From positions 124,001 to 188,000 of the forward strand of contig JAFKFV010000019.1 in assembly GCA_017307955.1 (NCBI GenBank): a stretch of DNA of 64,000 nucleotides, in the 5' to 3' direction. A program made the translations under genes and the position numbers. Shown in pieces: positions 54,258 through 63,048 of the stretch. Below the pieces are notes generated by a model. It had not been told where the DNA came from, made no database searches, and worked only from the letters and a program-made list of their open reading frames with translations. The DNA comes from Allobosea sp. (GTDB lineage Bacteria; Pseudomonadota; Alphaproteobacteria; Rhizobiales; Kaistiaceae). Each line of letters starts with the position of its first letter. Positions within the stretch are counted from its first letter, which is position 1.

Positions 54258-54953
54258 TCACCGCACGAAGGTGTTCTTCACGCGCCGCGAGCGGAGGACA
54301 TAGGCCGCCCAGACGACGCTGACGGCCAGTTCGATCGCCATCGGCAGCAGCACCGCCCGCGTGGCGAGCCGGGCCGGGTCCATGCCGAGCACGGCGATGG
54401 CCAGCAGCGGCTCGATGCGGCCGATCAGGAAGAAGGCGACGATGGCGACGAGGAAGAGCGGCTTGAAGAAGCGGCTGCGCAGGACCATCGCGGCGATGAC
54501 GGCGAGCTGCAGGACGAGCGCGACGCCATAGAGCGCGAGATCGGCCGTCACCAGCCCCGGATGATCGGCCCAGAGTTCGGTGCCGACCAGCCCGGCCATG
54601 CGCGTCAGTGTGTCGATCATGCGAGCAGTGACGATCAGCTGGCCGAGCGCCAGCAGCCACAGCCAGCCACCGAAACCGGTGGGGCCGCGCGCGGCTTCGG
54701 CAGCCTTTGCCTTGCCAGGGGCGGGTTTCCGTTTGGAAACGGTCTTGGTCTTCGCGGCCGTTTTCGAAGGCTGCTTTTTTGGCTGGCTCGCTCCGCTCGC
54801 AGCCTTGTTCATGGTGTTGGCGGCCCGGCGCGGCGGCTTCTTGGCCTCGACAGGCGGCGCACTGTCGAAGGGCAGCTCGCCCTGCCCGTCCCCGCCCGAA
54901 GGCGGCGGCCGGCGGCCGGCGCCGCTCGCGTTCTTTCGCGGCGCCTTCGTCAT
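54258..54953 (-). CDS. Membrane protein with DUF2569-like domain and basic N-terminal tail
   Basis: The first 90 residues are low-complexity and Lys/Pro/Ala-rich (KKPPRRAANTMNK, SKTAAKTKTVSKRKP). Four spans of DUF2569 type follow, starting GPTGFGGWLWLLALGQ. I use the ATG at 54953 (MTKAPRKN); the frame opens 9 codons earlier. The cationic tail may contact nucleic acid or phospholipid heads. Function unknown. Confidence 0.72.
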   Translation of the reverse strand: MTKAPRKNASGAGRRPPPSGGDGQGELPFDSAPPVEAKKPPRRAANTMNKAASGASQPKKQPSKTAAKTKTVSKRKPAPGKAKAAEAARGPTGFGGWLWLLALGQLIVTARMIDTLTRMAGLVGTELWADHPGLVTADLALYGVALVLQLAVIAAMVLRSRFFKPLFLVAIVAFFLIGRIEPLLAIAVLGMDPARLATRAVLLPMAIELAVSVVWAAYVLRSRRVKNTFVR

Positions 54954-55100
54954 GCCGCGGCTCTCCGAGGAGCAGTGCACATGACGGCAGATGCGAGGGA
55001 CGCTGCCATCGGCGCGCTCATGGTCCGCGATTGAGGGATGGCGCGATCATAGCGCCGCAGCCGCCCGGCCGCGAGGCGCATGCCGTCGCAGCCGCAACGA

Positions 55101-56522
55101 TCAGAGCATCTTGCCGGGATTGAGGATGCCGTTCGGATCGAGCGCGGCCTTGATCGAGCGCATCATGTCCATCGCGACCGGCCCCTTCACGCCCGGCAGC
55201 AGGTCACGCTTCAGCACGCCGATGCCGTGCTCGGCGGAGATCGAGCCGTGATAGCGCGCGACGATGCCGTGCACGAGCGCGTTCATCTCCTCCCAGCGCG
55301 CGAGATAGGCCGCCTTGTCGGCGCCGACCGGCTGCGAGACGTTGAAATGGATGTTGCCGTCGCCGAGATGGCCGAACGGCACCGGCCGGCAGCCCGGCAC
55401 CATCGCCTCCACCGCGGCGATCGCCTCGTCGAGGAAGGCGGGAACGCGGGCGACCGGCACCGAGATGTCGTGCTTGATCGAGCCGCCCTCCGGCTTCTGG
55501 GCCTCCGACATGCCGTGGCGGAGATGCCAGAAGGCCTGCCGGTCGGCGAGCGATTGCGCCAGCGCGGCATCGGCGACGGTGCCGGCCTCGAAGGCGGTGC
55601 CGAGCACGTCCTCCAGCGTCGCGCTCGCCGCCTCGTCGGAATGGCCGGAGCCGATCTCGATCAGCACATACCAGGGCGACGGCGCCGCGAGCGGATCGCG
55701 CGTTCCCGGCAGATGGGCGAGCACGAAGTCGAGGCCGATGCGCGGCATCAACTCGAAGCCGGAAAGATCATGGCCCGCGCGCTCGCGCGCCAGTTGGAAC
55801 AGCGACAGCGCCGCGGCGGGGCTCTCGACCGCGACGAAGGCGACCGCCTGGCCCTTCGGCCGCGGAAAGAGCTTCAGCACCGCCGCGGTGATGACGCCGA
55901 GGGTGCCCTCGCCGCCGATGAAGAGCTGCTTCAGATCATAACCGGTATTGTCCTTGCGGAGCGCATTCAGCCCCTCCCAAACGCGGCCGTCGGCAAGCAC
56001 GACCTCGAGCCCCAGAACGAGATCGCGGGTGTTGCCATAGGCGAGCACGGCCGTGCCGCCGGCATTGGAGGAGATGTTGCCGCCGATGCGGCACGAGCCC
56101 TCGGCGCCGAGCGAGAGCGGGAAGAGACGGTCCGCCGCCTCCGCCGCCGCCTGGACATCGGCGAGCACGGCGCCGGCCTCGACGGTCATCGTGTAGCCCT
56201 CGGCATCGACGGCGCGGATGCGCATCATGCGATCGAGCGAGAGCACGACCTCGGTGCCGCTCTGGTCGGGCACCTGCGCGCCGACGAGCCCGGTATTGCC
56301 ACCCTGTGGGACGATGGCCGTCCGCGTCTCGTTGGCGAGCGCGAGAATCGCCGCGACCTCGTCCCTGCTGCCCGGCCGAAGCACCAGCGGCGTCTTTCCG
56401 GGGAATCGGTCGCGCCACTCGATGCGATAAGGCAGCGTGTCGTCGTCACGGGTCAGGGCGTGGGCCGGACCGACGATTGCGGCGAAGCGGGCGACGAGAT
56501 CGGGAGAGGGAGCGTTTGTCAT
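55101..56522 (-). CDS. FAD-binding oxidoreductase, GlcD/D-2-hydroxyacid dehydrogenase type
   Basis: The 473-residue PCMH-type flavoprotein has the FAD pyrophosphate loop VPQGGNTGLVGAQ, GSCRIGGNISSNAGGTAVLAYGNTRD, and C-terminal GHLGDGNIHFNV with metal-site histidines, ending HGIGVLKRDLL. This is the D-lactate / D-2-hydroxyglutarate dehydrogenase group. It is monocistronic and diverges from fabI. The exact 2-hydroxyacid cannot be read from sequence. Confidence 0.9.
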   Translation of the reverse strand: MTNAPSPDLVARFAAIVGPAHALTRDDDTLPYRIEWRDRFPGKTPLVLRPGSRDEVAAILALANETRTAIVPQGGNTGLVGAQVPDQSGTEVVLSLDRMMRIRAVDAEGYTMTVEAGAVLADVQAAAEAADRLFPLSLGAEGSCRIGGNISSNAGGTAVLAYGNTRDLVLGLEVVLADGRVWEGLNALRKDNTGYDLKQLFIGGEGTLGVITAAVLKLFPRPKGQAVAFVAVESPAAALSLFQLARERAGHDLSGFELMPRIGLDFVLAHLPGTRDPLAAPSPWYVLIEIGSGHSDEAASATLEDVLGTAFEAGTVADAALAQSLADRQAFWHLRHGMSEAQKPEGGSIKHDISVPVARVPAFLDEAIAAVEAMVPGCRPVPFGHLGDGNIHFNVSQPVGADKAAYLARWEEMNALVHGIVARYHGSISAEHGIGVLKRDLLPGVKGPVAMDMMRSIKAALDPNGILNPGKML

Positions 56523-56720
56523 GGCCGGGGAAGCGCTGGGGACGGGACGGCGGCGAACCTAGCCTCCCCTCGCCCGCGCGTCATCCCGCATTCGCGCTCT
56601 CGCGTCTTCGCAAACGGCTTTCGCCAACTGTGATGGGATCGCGGACAGCGTCGCTTGAAGGCGAAAAACGCCTGTGCGATAGGAGGCGCGCGTCCTGAAG
56701 GCCAAGAAGAGAGACAGCGC

Positions 56721-57539
56721 ATGCAATCAGCCGGTGGATTGATGAAGGGCAAACGCGGTCTCCTGATGGGCGTCGCCAACAATCGGTCGATCGCCTGGGG
56801 CATCGCCCAGGCCTGCCATCAGCATGGCGCCGAGCTGGCCTTCACCTATCAGGGCGATGCCCTCAAGAAGCGCGTCGAGCCGCTGGCCGCCGAGGTCGGG
56901 GGCATCGTGGTCGGCCATTGCGACGTTACCGACGGCGCCTCGATCGACGCCGTCTTCGCCGAGGTGGAGCGCGTCTGGGGCGGCCTCGATTTCGTCGTGC
57001 ATGCGATCGGCTTCTCCGACAAGGACGAGCTGACCGGCCGCTATGTCGATACCAGCGAAGCCAATTTCTCCAAGACGATGCTGATCTCGGTCTATTCGCT
57101 GACCGCGGTCACGCAGCGCGCCGAGAAGCTGATGACCAATGGCGGCTCGATCCTGACGCTGACCTATTACGGCGCCGAAAAGGTGATGCCGAACTACAAT
57201 GTCATGGGCGTCGCCAAGGCGGCGCTCGAGGCGAGCGTCAAATATCTCGCCGTCGATCTCGGTCCGAAGAACATCCGCGTCAACGCGATCTCGGCCGGCC
57301 CGATCAAGACGCTGGCCGCCTCCGGCATCGGCGACTTCCGCTACATCCTGAAGTGGAACGAGTACAACGCGCCGCTGCGCCGCACGGTCACGACCGAGGA
57401 AGTGGGCGATTCGGGCGTCTATTTCCTGTCGGATCTCTCCCGCGCGGTCACCGGCGAGGTCCATCACGTCGACTCCGGCTACCACGTCGTCGGCATGAAG
57501 GCCGTCGACGCGCCGGACATCTCGGTCATCAAGGACTGA
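56721..57539 (+). CDS. fabI: Enoyl-[acyl-carrier-protein] reductase FabI
   Basis: The 272-residue SDR-type reductase performs the last step of each fatty-acid elongation round. It has FabI hallmarks: N-terminal GVANNRSIAWGIA, Tyr-x6-Lys (YNVMGVAK) with the second tyrosine in LTYYGAEKV, and IRVNAISAGPIKTLAASGI. AAGAGAGA precedes the ATG. A histidine phosphatase gene follows 20 bases later. Confidence 0.95.
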   Translation: MQSAGGLMKGKRGLLMGVANNRSIAWGIAQACHQHGAELAFTYQGDALKKRVEPLAAEVGGIVVGHCDVTDGASIDAVFAEVERVWGGLDFVVHAIGFSDKDELTGRYVDTSEANFSKTMLISVYSLTAVTQRAEKLMTNGGSILTLTYYGAEKVMPNYNVMGVAKAALEASVKYLAVDLGPKNIRVNAISAGPIKTLAASGIGDFRYILKWNEYNAPLRRTVTTEEVGDSGVYFLSDLSRAVTGEVHHVDSGYHVVGMKAVDAPDISVIKD

Positions 57540-57559
57540 ACCGCCGTCCGGGGCTCGCT

Positions 57560-58138
57560 GTGCCGCGCATCATTTTCATCCGGCACGGCGAGACCGACTG
57601 GAACGCCGAAGGCCGCTTCCAGGGTCAGAAGGACATTCCGCTCAATGCGCGCGGCCGCGCTCAGGCGCGCCGCAACGGCGAGACCCTGATCGCCGCGATC
57701 CCGGATGTCGTCGAATTCGACTTCGTCGCCAGCCCGCTCTACCGCACCCGCGAGACGATGGAGATCGCCCGCGGCGCGATGGGCCTCGATCCGGCCGGAT
57801 ACCGCACCGACCCGATCCTGAAAGAGATCACCTTCGGTCATTGGGAAGGCTACACCGCGCCCGAGCTCGAGGTCCGCTTTCCCGATCTCGTCGCCCAGCG
57901 CGACATCGACAAATGGGGCTTCGTGCCGCCCGGCGGCGAAAGCTATGCCGATCTCTCGGTTCGTGTCGGAGCCTGGCTCGATACCGTCGCGTATGACACG
58001 GTCGCCGTGTCGCATGGCGGCGTGTGCCGCGTGCTGCAGGGCCTGCTCTCGGACCTCGACCCGCATGCGGTGACGATGCTCAACATCCGCCAGGACCGCG
58101 TGATGGTCTGGGACGGCGAGCACATTTCCTGGATCTGA
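57560..58138 (+). CDS. Histidine phosphatase family protein (GpmB/CobC-like)
   Basis: The 192-residue phosphoglycerate-mutase-fold protein has the catalytic RHGE (FIRHGETDWN), substrate arginine SPLYRTRETME, general acid Glu in FGHWEGYT and second histidine VAVSHGG. The start is GTG at 57560, just after fabI. The substrate could be any phosphomonoester. Confidence 0.88.
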   Translation: MPRIIFIRHGETDWNAEGRFQGQKDIPLNARGRAQARRNGETLIAAIPDVVEFDFVASPLYRTRETMEIARGAMGLDPAGYRTDPILKEITFGHWEGYTAPELEVRFPDLVAQRDIDKWGFVPPGGESYADLSVRVGAWLDTVAYDTVAVSHGGVCRVLQGLLSDLDPHAVTMLNIRQDRVMVWDGEHISWI

Positions 58139-58160
58139 AATTCCGGACGGCGAAGCGCCC

Positions 58161-58197
58161 AAAAAAGAAGACCCCCGGCTGGGGTGCACCGGGGGTC
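58161..58197 (-). terminator. Rho-independent terminator, mainly for the DUF1344 gene
   Basis: GACCCCCGG (58170-58178) pairs with CCGGGGGTC (58189-58197). On the minus strand the stem is followed by TTCTTTTTT (complement of the A-run at 58161-58169). It may also stop the convergent fabI transcript. Confidence 0.85.
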
Positions 58198-58257
58198 GTC
58201 TTCATCAGGAGGAGGTCAGTCTATGACGGCTGCTTCCAGACCGCCGGCCTCATGCAG

Positions 58258-58515
58258 TCAGTTGGCCGGCTCCGGATTGTAGGCGCCGATGCCCTGGCCC
58301 TGGCCGGTGTAGCTCACGCCGACATAGTCGCCCGGCATGATTCCGATGAGCACCGAACGGTCGCTGAAGGTGTAGCTCTGGCCCGACTGGAGGGTCAGGG
58401 TGCCCGCGCTCGCGTTGACGCTGCTCACCGTACCGGTGGCCTGCTCGGCGGCCATTGCGGCGCCGGCCGAAGCCAGAAGTCCGATCGTAGCGGCGGCTAT
58501 CATAAGTCCACGCAT
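58258..58515 (-). CDS. Small periplasmic DUF1344-type protein
   Basis: The 85-residue product has a signal peptide (MRGLMIAAATIGLLASAGAA, cleavage near AMA/AEQ) and a small beta domain (GTVSSVNASAGTLTLQSGQS, VGVSYTGQGQ). This matches DUF1344, an alphaproteobacterial periplasmic family of unknown role. The ATG at 58515 with CGGAG upstream is preferred over GTG at 58524. Confidence 0.8.
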   Translation of the reverse strand: MRGLMIAAATIGLLASAGAAMAAEQATGTVSSVNASAGTLTLQSGQSYTFSDRSVLIGIMPGDYVGVSYTGQGQGIGAYNPEPAN

Positions 58516-58937
58516 GGTATTCACTCCGTAGTCCCGTTTGCCTGGCTCACGCGGGTTTGGACCGGCTCCCTACCGAGACGCCGCGCCCGTTGCCAGCACG
58601 AGAGACATGGTAGCGTTGCTCACGATATGGAAATCACAAGAGCGTGAAGTCTGGAAACCTTATGGTTTTTGCCAACCCGCTGCCTCCGTCCCAACCTGGC
58701 TCGACCTCGGCCAAAGGCGAGGGATTGCGCGGGATTGCCAGCGAGGGGCCGGCGGACTCCTTCTGCGGCTCACAAGGCCGGGCGCCGATCGTAGCCACGC
58801 TTATCATCAAGAATCATCGCTTTATCCCCGGACCCCGCTCTGCTGTTTCCGCGGCCCACACGCCGGCTCGGCGCGCCAGCGTTTGACGGCGCGGCGCGGG
58901 CTTTCTAGAACCGCACGCGAAGCCCCGGGAATGATCC
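58516..58937. other. Intergenic region between DUF1344 gene and aroC
   Basis: These 422 bases must hold the divergent promoters. A short AAACC-TTAT-GGTTT dyad lies at 58655-58668. An open frame from 58644 to 58886 has no clear ribosome site and a composition unlike protein, so I do not annotate it. Confidence 0.5.
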
Positions 58938-60023
58938 ATGTCGCACAACACCTTCGGCCATCTCTTCCGCGTGACGACCTGGGGCGAGAGCCATGGCCCG
59001 GCGCTCGGCGCCGTGGTCGACGGCTGCCCGCCGCGCATCCCGATTTCCGAAGCCGAGATCCAGCACTGGCTCGACAAGCGCCGCCCCGGCCAGTCGCGCT
59101 TCACCACGCAGCGGCGCGAGCCCGATGAAGTCCGCATCCTCTCCGGCGTCATGCCGCAGGAGGATGGGACCCTGCTCACCACCGGCACGCCGATCGCACT
59201 CGAGATCCAGAATGTCGACCAGCGCTCCAAGGACTATGGCGACATCAAGGATCGCTACCGGCCAGGCCATGCCGACTTCACCTATGACGTGAAATACGGC
59301 ATCCGCGACTATCGCGGCGGCGGGCGATCCTCCGCCCGCGAGACGGCGGCGCGGGTCGCGGCCGGTGCCATCGCGCGCAAGGTCGTTCCCGGCCTCGTGG
59401 TGCGCGGCGCTCTTGTGCAGATCGGCCCGCATGCGATCGAGCGCGGGCGCTGGAACTGGAACACGGTCGACGAGAACCCGTTCTTCTGCCCCGACGCGGA
59501 GACGGCGACGCTCTGGGAGAGCTATCTCGACGGCATCCGCAAGGCCGGATCCTCGGTCGGCGCGGTGATCGAGATCGTCGCGGAAGGCGTCCCGCCAGGC
59601 CTCGGCGCGCCGATCTACGCCAAGCTCGACCAGGACATCGCGAGCCTCCTCATGTCGATCAATGCGGTGAAGGGCGTCGAGATCGGCGAGGGCTTCGCCG
59701 CGGCCGCGCTCACCGGCGAGGAAAACGCCGACGAGATGCGGATGGGCAATGACGGCGAGCCGCTTTTCCTCTCCAATCATGCCGGCGGCATTCTCGGCGG
59801 CATCTCGACCGGCCAGCCGATCATCGCGCGCTTCGCCGTCAAGCCGACTTCGTCCATTCTCACGACGCGACGGTCGATCACGGCCGGTGGCGAAGAGGTG
59901 GACGTGATGACGAAGGGACGCCACGATCCCTGTGTCGGCATCCGCGCCGTTCCGATCGGCGAGGCCATGGTCGCCTGCGCGATCGCCGACCACTATCTGC
60001 GCCATCGCGGCCAGAACGGTTGA
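58938..60023 (+). CDS. aroC: Chorismate synthase
   Basis: The 361-residue enzyme converts EPSP to chorismate with reduced FMN, the last shikimate-pathway step. It has the signatures GESHGPALGAVVDGCPP, RYRPGHADFTYDVKYG, GGGRSSARETAARVAAGA and SNHAGGILGGISTGQPI. Length and ends match the family. Monocistronic start; the DUF1176 gene follows after 50 bases. Confidence 0.97.
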   Translation: MSHNTFGHLFRVTTWGESHGPALGAVVDGCPPRIPISEAEIQHWLDKRRPGQSRFTTQRREPDEVRILSGVMPQEDGTLLTTGTPIALEIQNVDQRSKDYGDIKDRYRPGHADFTYDVKYGIRDYRGGGRSSARETAARVAAGAIARKVVPGLVVRGALVQIGPHAIERGRWNWNTVDENPFFCPDAETATLWESYLDGIRKAGSSVGAVIEIVAEGVPPGLGAPIYAKLDQDIASLLMSINAVKGVEIGEGFAAAALTGEENADEMRMGNDGEPLFLSNHAGGILGGISTGQPIIARFAVKPTSSILTTRRSITAGGEEVDVMTKGRHDPCVGIRAVPIGEAMVACAIADHYLRHRGQNG

Positions 60024-60073
60024 ACCGGCGCCGCGCGGCGGCGTTCCAGCAAGCGACGAGGGAGGACTCCATC

Positions 60074-61189
60074 ATGAACCCGACATTCCTGTCGCAGGCG
60101 ACGCTCGCGGCCCTGCTGCTGGCGGCCGCGCCGGCCGCTCTGCTGACGGCTGCGCCGGCACTGGCCGATACCGCCGCCAAGGCTGGCGAACTCAAGGACT
60201 ACAAGGACTGGGAGATCGGCTGCGACAACACCCGCTCCTGCGTCGCGATTGGCATGACGTCCGAAGACAGCTCGCTGTCGGGCTATCTGCGCATCGCGCG
60301 CTCCGGCGAAGCGGAGGCCGTGCCCGACGTCACCTTCACCGTCTACCCGCCCGACGACACGACCAACAAGCTGAAGAAGCCGATGGTCCGCCTGTCGCTC
60401 GACGCCCACAAGGCGGGCGGCCTGCCCTCCGGCGCGCTGCCGCTGACCGAGGCCGGCGATCTCTTCGAGCTGAAGCTCGCGCCCGAGGCGCTGCCCGATC
60501 TTCTCGCCGCGATGCGTTCGGCGACGAAGATCACCATGGACCTCTATGACGGCACCAAGAAGGTCTCGAGCCAGGTCATCTCGCTGGCCGGGTCCTCGGC
60601 GGCGCTGCTGCAGATGGACGACCAGCAGAAGCGCATCGGCACGGTGACCGCGATGGTCAAGAAGGGCGATGCCGGCGCCGACACCATCCCGCCGGTCCCT
60701 GCCCTGCCCAAGGTGAAGTCGCTTCCAGTGAGCGAAATGGCCGATCCGCTGCCGAAGCCGCCGAAGACGGCGGCGAAGCTGACGCCCGACGACTGCGGCG
60801 ATGGCCCTGCGCCCTATGTCGCGTTCAAGTTGCCCGGCGGGGCCTCGCTCTGGGGTACCTGCGCCTCCGCGGGCGCCTACAACTTCGCCTATGACTACCG
60901 CCTCTTCGTGGACGGCAAGCCGGGCCGCCCCTGGGACGCGATCGTTCCCGGCACCAAGCGCGGCGGCGAGGGCGACGACATCACCTGGCTCTGGAACGCC
61001 TATGTCGACGACCAGACAGAGCGCCTCAATTCCTACATGAAGGGCCGCGGCCTCGGCGATTGCGGCGACGCGACGGAATGGGCCTTCGACGGCCAGAACT
61101 TCGCCGCCCTCACCTATATCGCGATGGGCCAGTGCCGCGGCGTGATGCAGGACGACTGGCCGGTCCTCTATCGCGCCGAGGCGAACTGA
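60074..61189 (+). CDS. DUF1176 periplasmic protein, copy 1
   Basis: The 371-residue protein has a signal peptide (cleavage near ALA/DTA, about residue 34). The mature part starts with the family motif DYKDWEIGCDNTRSCVAIG and repeats cysteine-bearing motifs near the C-terminus (GDCGDATEWAFDGQ, MGQCRGVMQDDWPVLYR). Six cysteines suggest disulfides. GGGAGGAC precedes the ATG at 60074. A diverged copy follows directly. Confidence 0.87.
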   Translation: MNPTFLSQATLAALLLAAAPAALLTAAPALADTAAKAGELKDYKDWEIGCDNTRSCVAIGMTSEDSSLSGYLRIARSGEAEAVPDVTFTVYPPDDTTNKLKKPMVRLSLDAHKAGGLPSGALPLTEAGDLFELKLAPEALPDLLAAMRSATKITMDLYDGTKKVSSQVISLAGSSAALLQMDDQQKRIGTVTAMVKKGDAGADTIPPVPALPKVKSLPVSEMADPLPKPPKTAAKLTPDDCGDGPAPYVAFKLPGGASLWGTCASAGAYNFAYDYRLFVDGKPGRPWDAIVPGTKRGGEGDDITWLWNAYVDDQTERLNSYMKGRGLGDCGDATEWAFDGQNFAALTYIAMGQCRGVMQDDWPVLYRAEAN

Positions 61190-61253
61190 AGGATTTCGGA
61201 GCGAACGGGCTACCCGCTCGCGTGAAGGAAGTACGATCGGACAGATGACCTGG

Positions 61254-61289
61254 AGCCCTTCATCATCTCTAGGGAAGTGATGAAGGGCT
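61254..61289 (+). other. Hairpin between the two DUF1176 genes
   Basis: AGCCCTTCATCA (61254-61265) pairs perfectly with TGATGAAGGGCT (61278-61289) around a 12-base loop. No T-run follows, so it is more likely an mRNA-processing or stabilising element than a terminator. It ends 25 bases before the second copy. Confidence 0.55.
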
Positions 61290-61314
61290 TGGAAAGTGGC
61301 TTCGGGGGAAGTTC

Positions 61315-62439
61315 ATGCACTCGGAAAAGACGACAATCGGCCTTCGCGCCGAACGGATCGCCGTGCGCGCCGCGCTGATCATGGGGCTTGCACTGGCGAC
61401 GACGACCCTAGCGGGGAGGCCGGCCATGGCTCAGGAAGGCCAGTCGGCGCTCGGCATGATCGTCGACGAACAGGATTGGGAGATCGGCTGCGACAATCTC
61501 CGCGCCTGTGTCGCGCTGGGCATGAACCCGGTCGAGGGCCAGGCAGGCGACTATCTCCGCGTCACGCGCGACGGTGACCCCAACGCGGCGCCTGTGATCG
61601 AGCTCGTCATTCCCGCGCCTGACGACGATGCGGCGAAGCCGAAGCAACCCTTCGCTGTGCTCGCGCTCGATGCCGCTGGCGAGGGCAGCCTGCCCGCCGG
61701 CCCGCTGGCCCTGACCTTGGAGAACGACAGCTATCGTTATCGCTTCGCCGATGAGGCGGTCGAGGAACTCCTGGCCGCGTTGCCGACGGCCAAGAGCATG
61801 ACCGTCGACCTCCATGACGGCGACAACGCGCTTTCGAGCGGCGTCGTCTCTCTCGCCGGCGCAGCCGCGGCGCTCATCCAGATGGACGAGGTGCAGCAGC
61901 GCTCCGGAACCGTGACGGCACTGATCCGCCGCGGCACCGCCTCCGCCGACACGATCCCGATGCCGCCCGAGGTCATGACGGTGAAGTCGCTGCCGATTGG
62001 CGAACTCCAGGACCCGCTGCCAAAGCCGCCGGAAGGCGCGACGGCGCCGGAGGCGCAATGCGCCGACAGCGTGCCACCGCGCGTCGCCTATGATCTCGGT
62101 CAGGGTTCGATGCTTTGGGGCGCCTGCGCCACCGTCGACGACAACAATGTCGACTATGTCTTCCAGATGTTCGCAGGCGAGAAAGACCAGAACGTCGCCT
62201 TCCTGCTGCCCGGTGAGCCCGGCGACGACGCGACCCGGCTCTACAATCCCTATATCGACGAGGAGACCAGGCGCCTTGGCTCCTTCTACAAGCAGAACGA
62301 GACGGGGGATTGCGGCAGCGCCACCGACTGGGCCTTCAATGGCGAAACCTTCGCGCCGACGCTCTACATCTCCATGGGAGCTTGCCGCGGCGTGATGCCG
62401 GTGGATTGGCCGGTGCTCTACCGCGCCGAGGTGGAGTGA
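61315..62439 (+). CDS. DUF1176 periplasmic protein, copy 2
   Basis: The 374-residue protein is a tandem paralogue of the preceding gene. It has a signal peptide (cleavage near AMAQEG), the matching core VDEQDWEIGCDNLRACVALG, KSLPIGELQDPLPKPPEG against KSLPVSEMADPLPKPPKT, and C-terminal GDCGSATDWAFNGE and MGACRGVMPVDWPVLYR. The copies are clearly diverged, so the duplication is old. Function unknown. Confidence 0.87.
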   Translation: MHSEKTTIGLRAERIAVRAALIMGLALATTTLAGRPAMAQEGQSALGMIVDEQDWEIGCDNLRACVALGMNPVEGQAGDYLRVTRDGDPNAAPVIELVIPAPDDDAAKPKQPFAVLALDAAGEGSLPAGPLALTLENDSYRYRFADEAVEELLAALPTAKSMTVDLHDGDNALSSGVVSLAGAAAALIQMDEVQQRSGTVTALIRRGTASADTIPMPPEVMTVKSLPIGELQDPLPKPPEGATAPEAQCADSVPPRVAYDLGQGSMLWGACATVDDNNVDYVFQMFAGEKDQNVAFLLPGEPGDDATRLYNPYIDEETRRLGSFYKQNETGDCGSATDWAFNGETFAPTLYISMGACRGVMPVDWPVLYRAEVE

Positions 62440-62497
62440 TCGGACGATTGCAAAACCGGGCCACAGAGCGCAGCTTATGCGTGAGTGGGAGAATGAA

Positions 62498-62725
62498 GTG
62501 GGCAGATCCGAGCACAAGAAGGTGACCGCCGGGCGGTTGCGCGCGCATCGCGACGATATGCGGGCGCGCGGGCTGAGACTGGCTCGGATTTGGGTCCACG
62601 ATAGGAGCGCGCCCGAATTCGTTGCTGAGGCACGGCGACAATCAGCTCTGGTCGCAGCAAGTCCGCATGAGGCAGACGATCAGGCCTTCGTGGAAGCCGC
62701 TTCTGATTTCGCAGACTGGAAATGA
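62498..62725 (+). CDS. MazE-family antitoxin (DUF3018)
   Basis: The approximately 75-residue protein has the DUF3018 pattern RLRAHRDDMRARGLRLARIWV, then EARRQSALVAASPHEADDQAF, and an acidic C-terminal tail that would mask the toxin. The GTG at 62498 has GGGAGAA upstream; an ATG at 62477 is in frame without a ribosome site. The stop overlaps the toxin start (ATGA), usual for antitoxin-toxin pairs. Confidence 0.82.
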   Translation: MGRSEHKKVTAGRLRAHRDDMRARGLRLARIWVHDRSAPEFVAEARRQSALVAASPHEADDQAFVEAASDFADWK

Positions 62726-63048
62726 AACGCGGTGAAATCTGGACCGTATCAGGCGGTCCGGACTATCTCGGCAAAGCTCGTCCGGCGGTGATCATCCAGA
62801 GCGACGCGTTCTCCGAGACCGGATCGATCACGGTCTGTCCGATAACCAGCCACGATATCGACGTCCCCCTTCTCCGGCTGGAACTGATACCGGAAGTCAG
62901 CAATGGGCTGAACCAGGTCTCACGCGTCATGATCGACAAAGTAGCGACCGTGAGTCGCACTAAGTTGGGCAGCCGGATGGGCATTTTGCATGAGGACCAG
63001 ATGAGCCGGATTTCCCGGATGCTGATCGATTTCCTCGCGCTCGTCTGA
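62722..63048 (+). CDS. MazF/PemK family mRNA-interferase toxin
   Basis: The 108-residue protein has the MazF fold. It begins MKRGEIWTVSGGPDYLGKARPAVIIQ, with the conserved VCPITS segment and SRVMIDKVATVSRTKLG, which hold the catalytic-type Arg, Ser/Thr and Lys. It should cleave single-stranded RNA unless bound by its upstream partner. The pair is isolated, next to convergent rlmD, and was probably gained horizontally. Confidence 0.9.
   Translation: MKRGEIWTVSGGPDYLGKARPAVIIQSDAFSETGSITVCPITSHDIDVPLLRLELIPEVSNGLNQVSRVMIDKVATVSRTKLGSRMGILHEDQMSRISRMLIDFLALV

Noticed and set aside
58644..58886. 80-codon plus-strand frame before aroC
   Set aside because: No ribosome site and no protein-like pattern; it ends just before the aroC leader.
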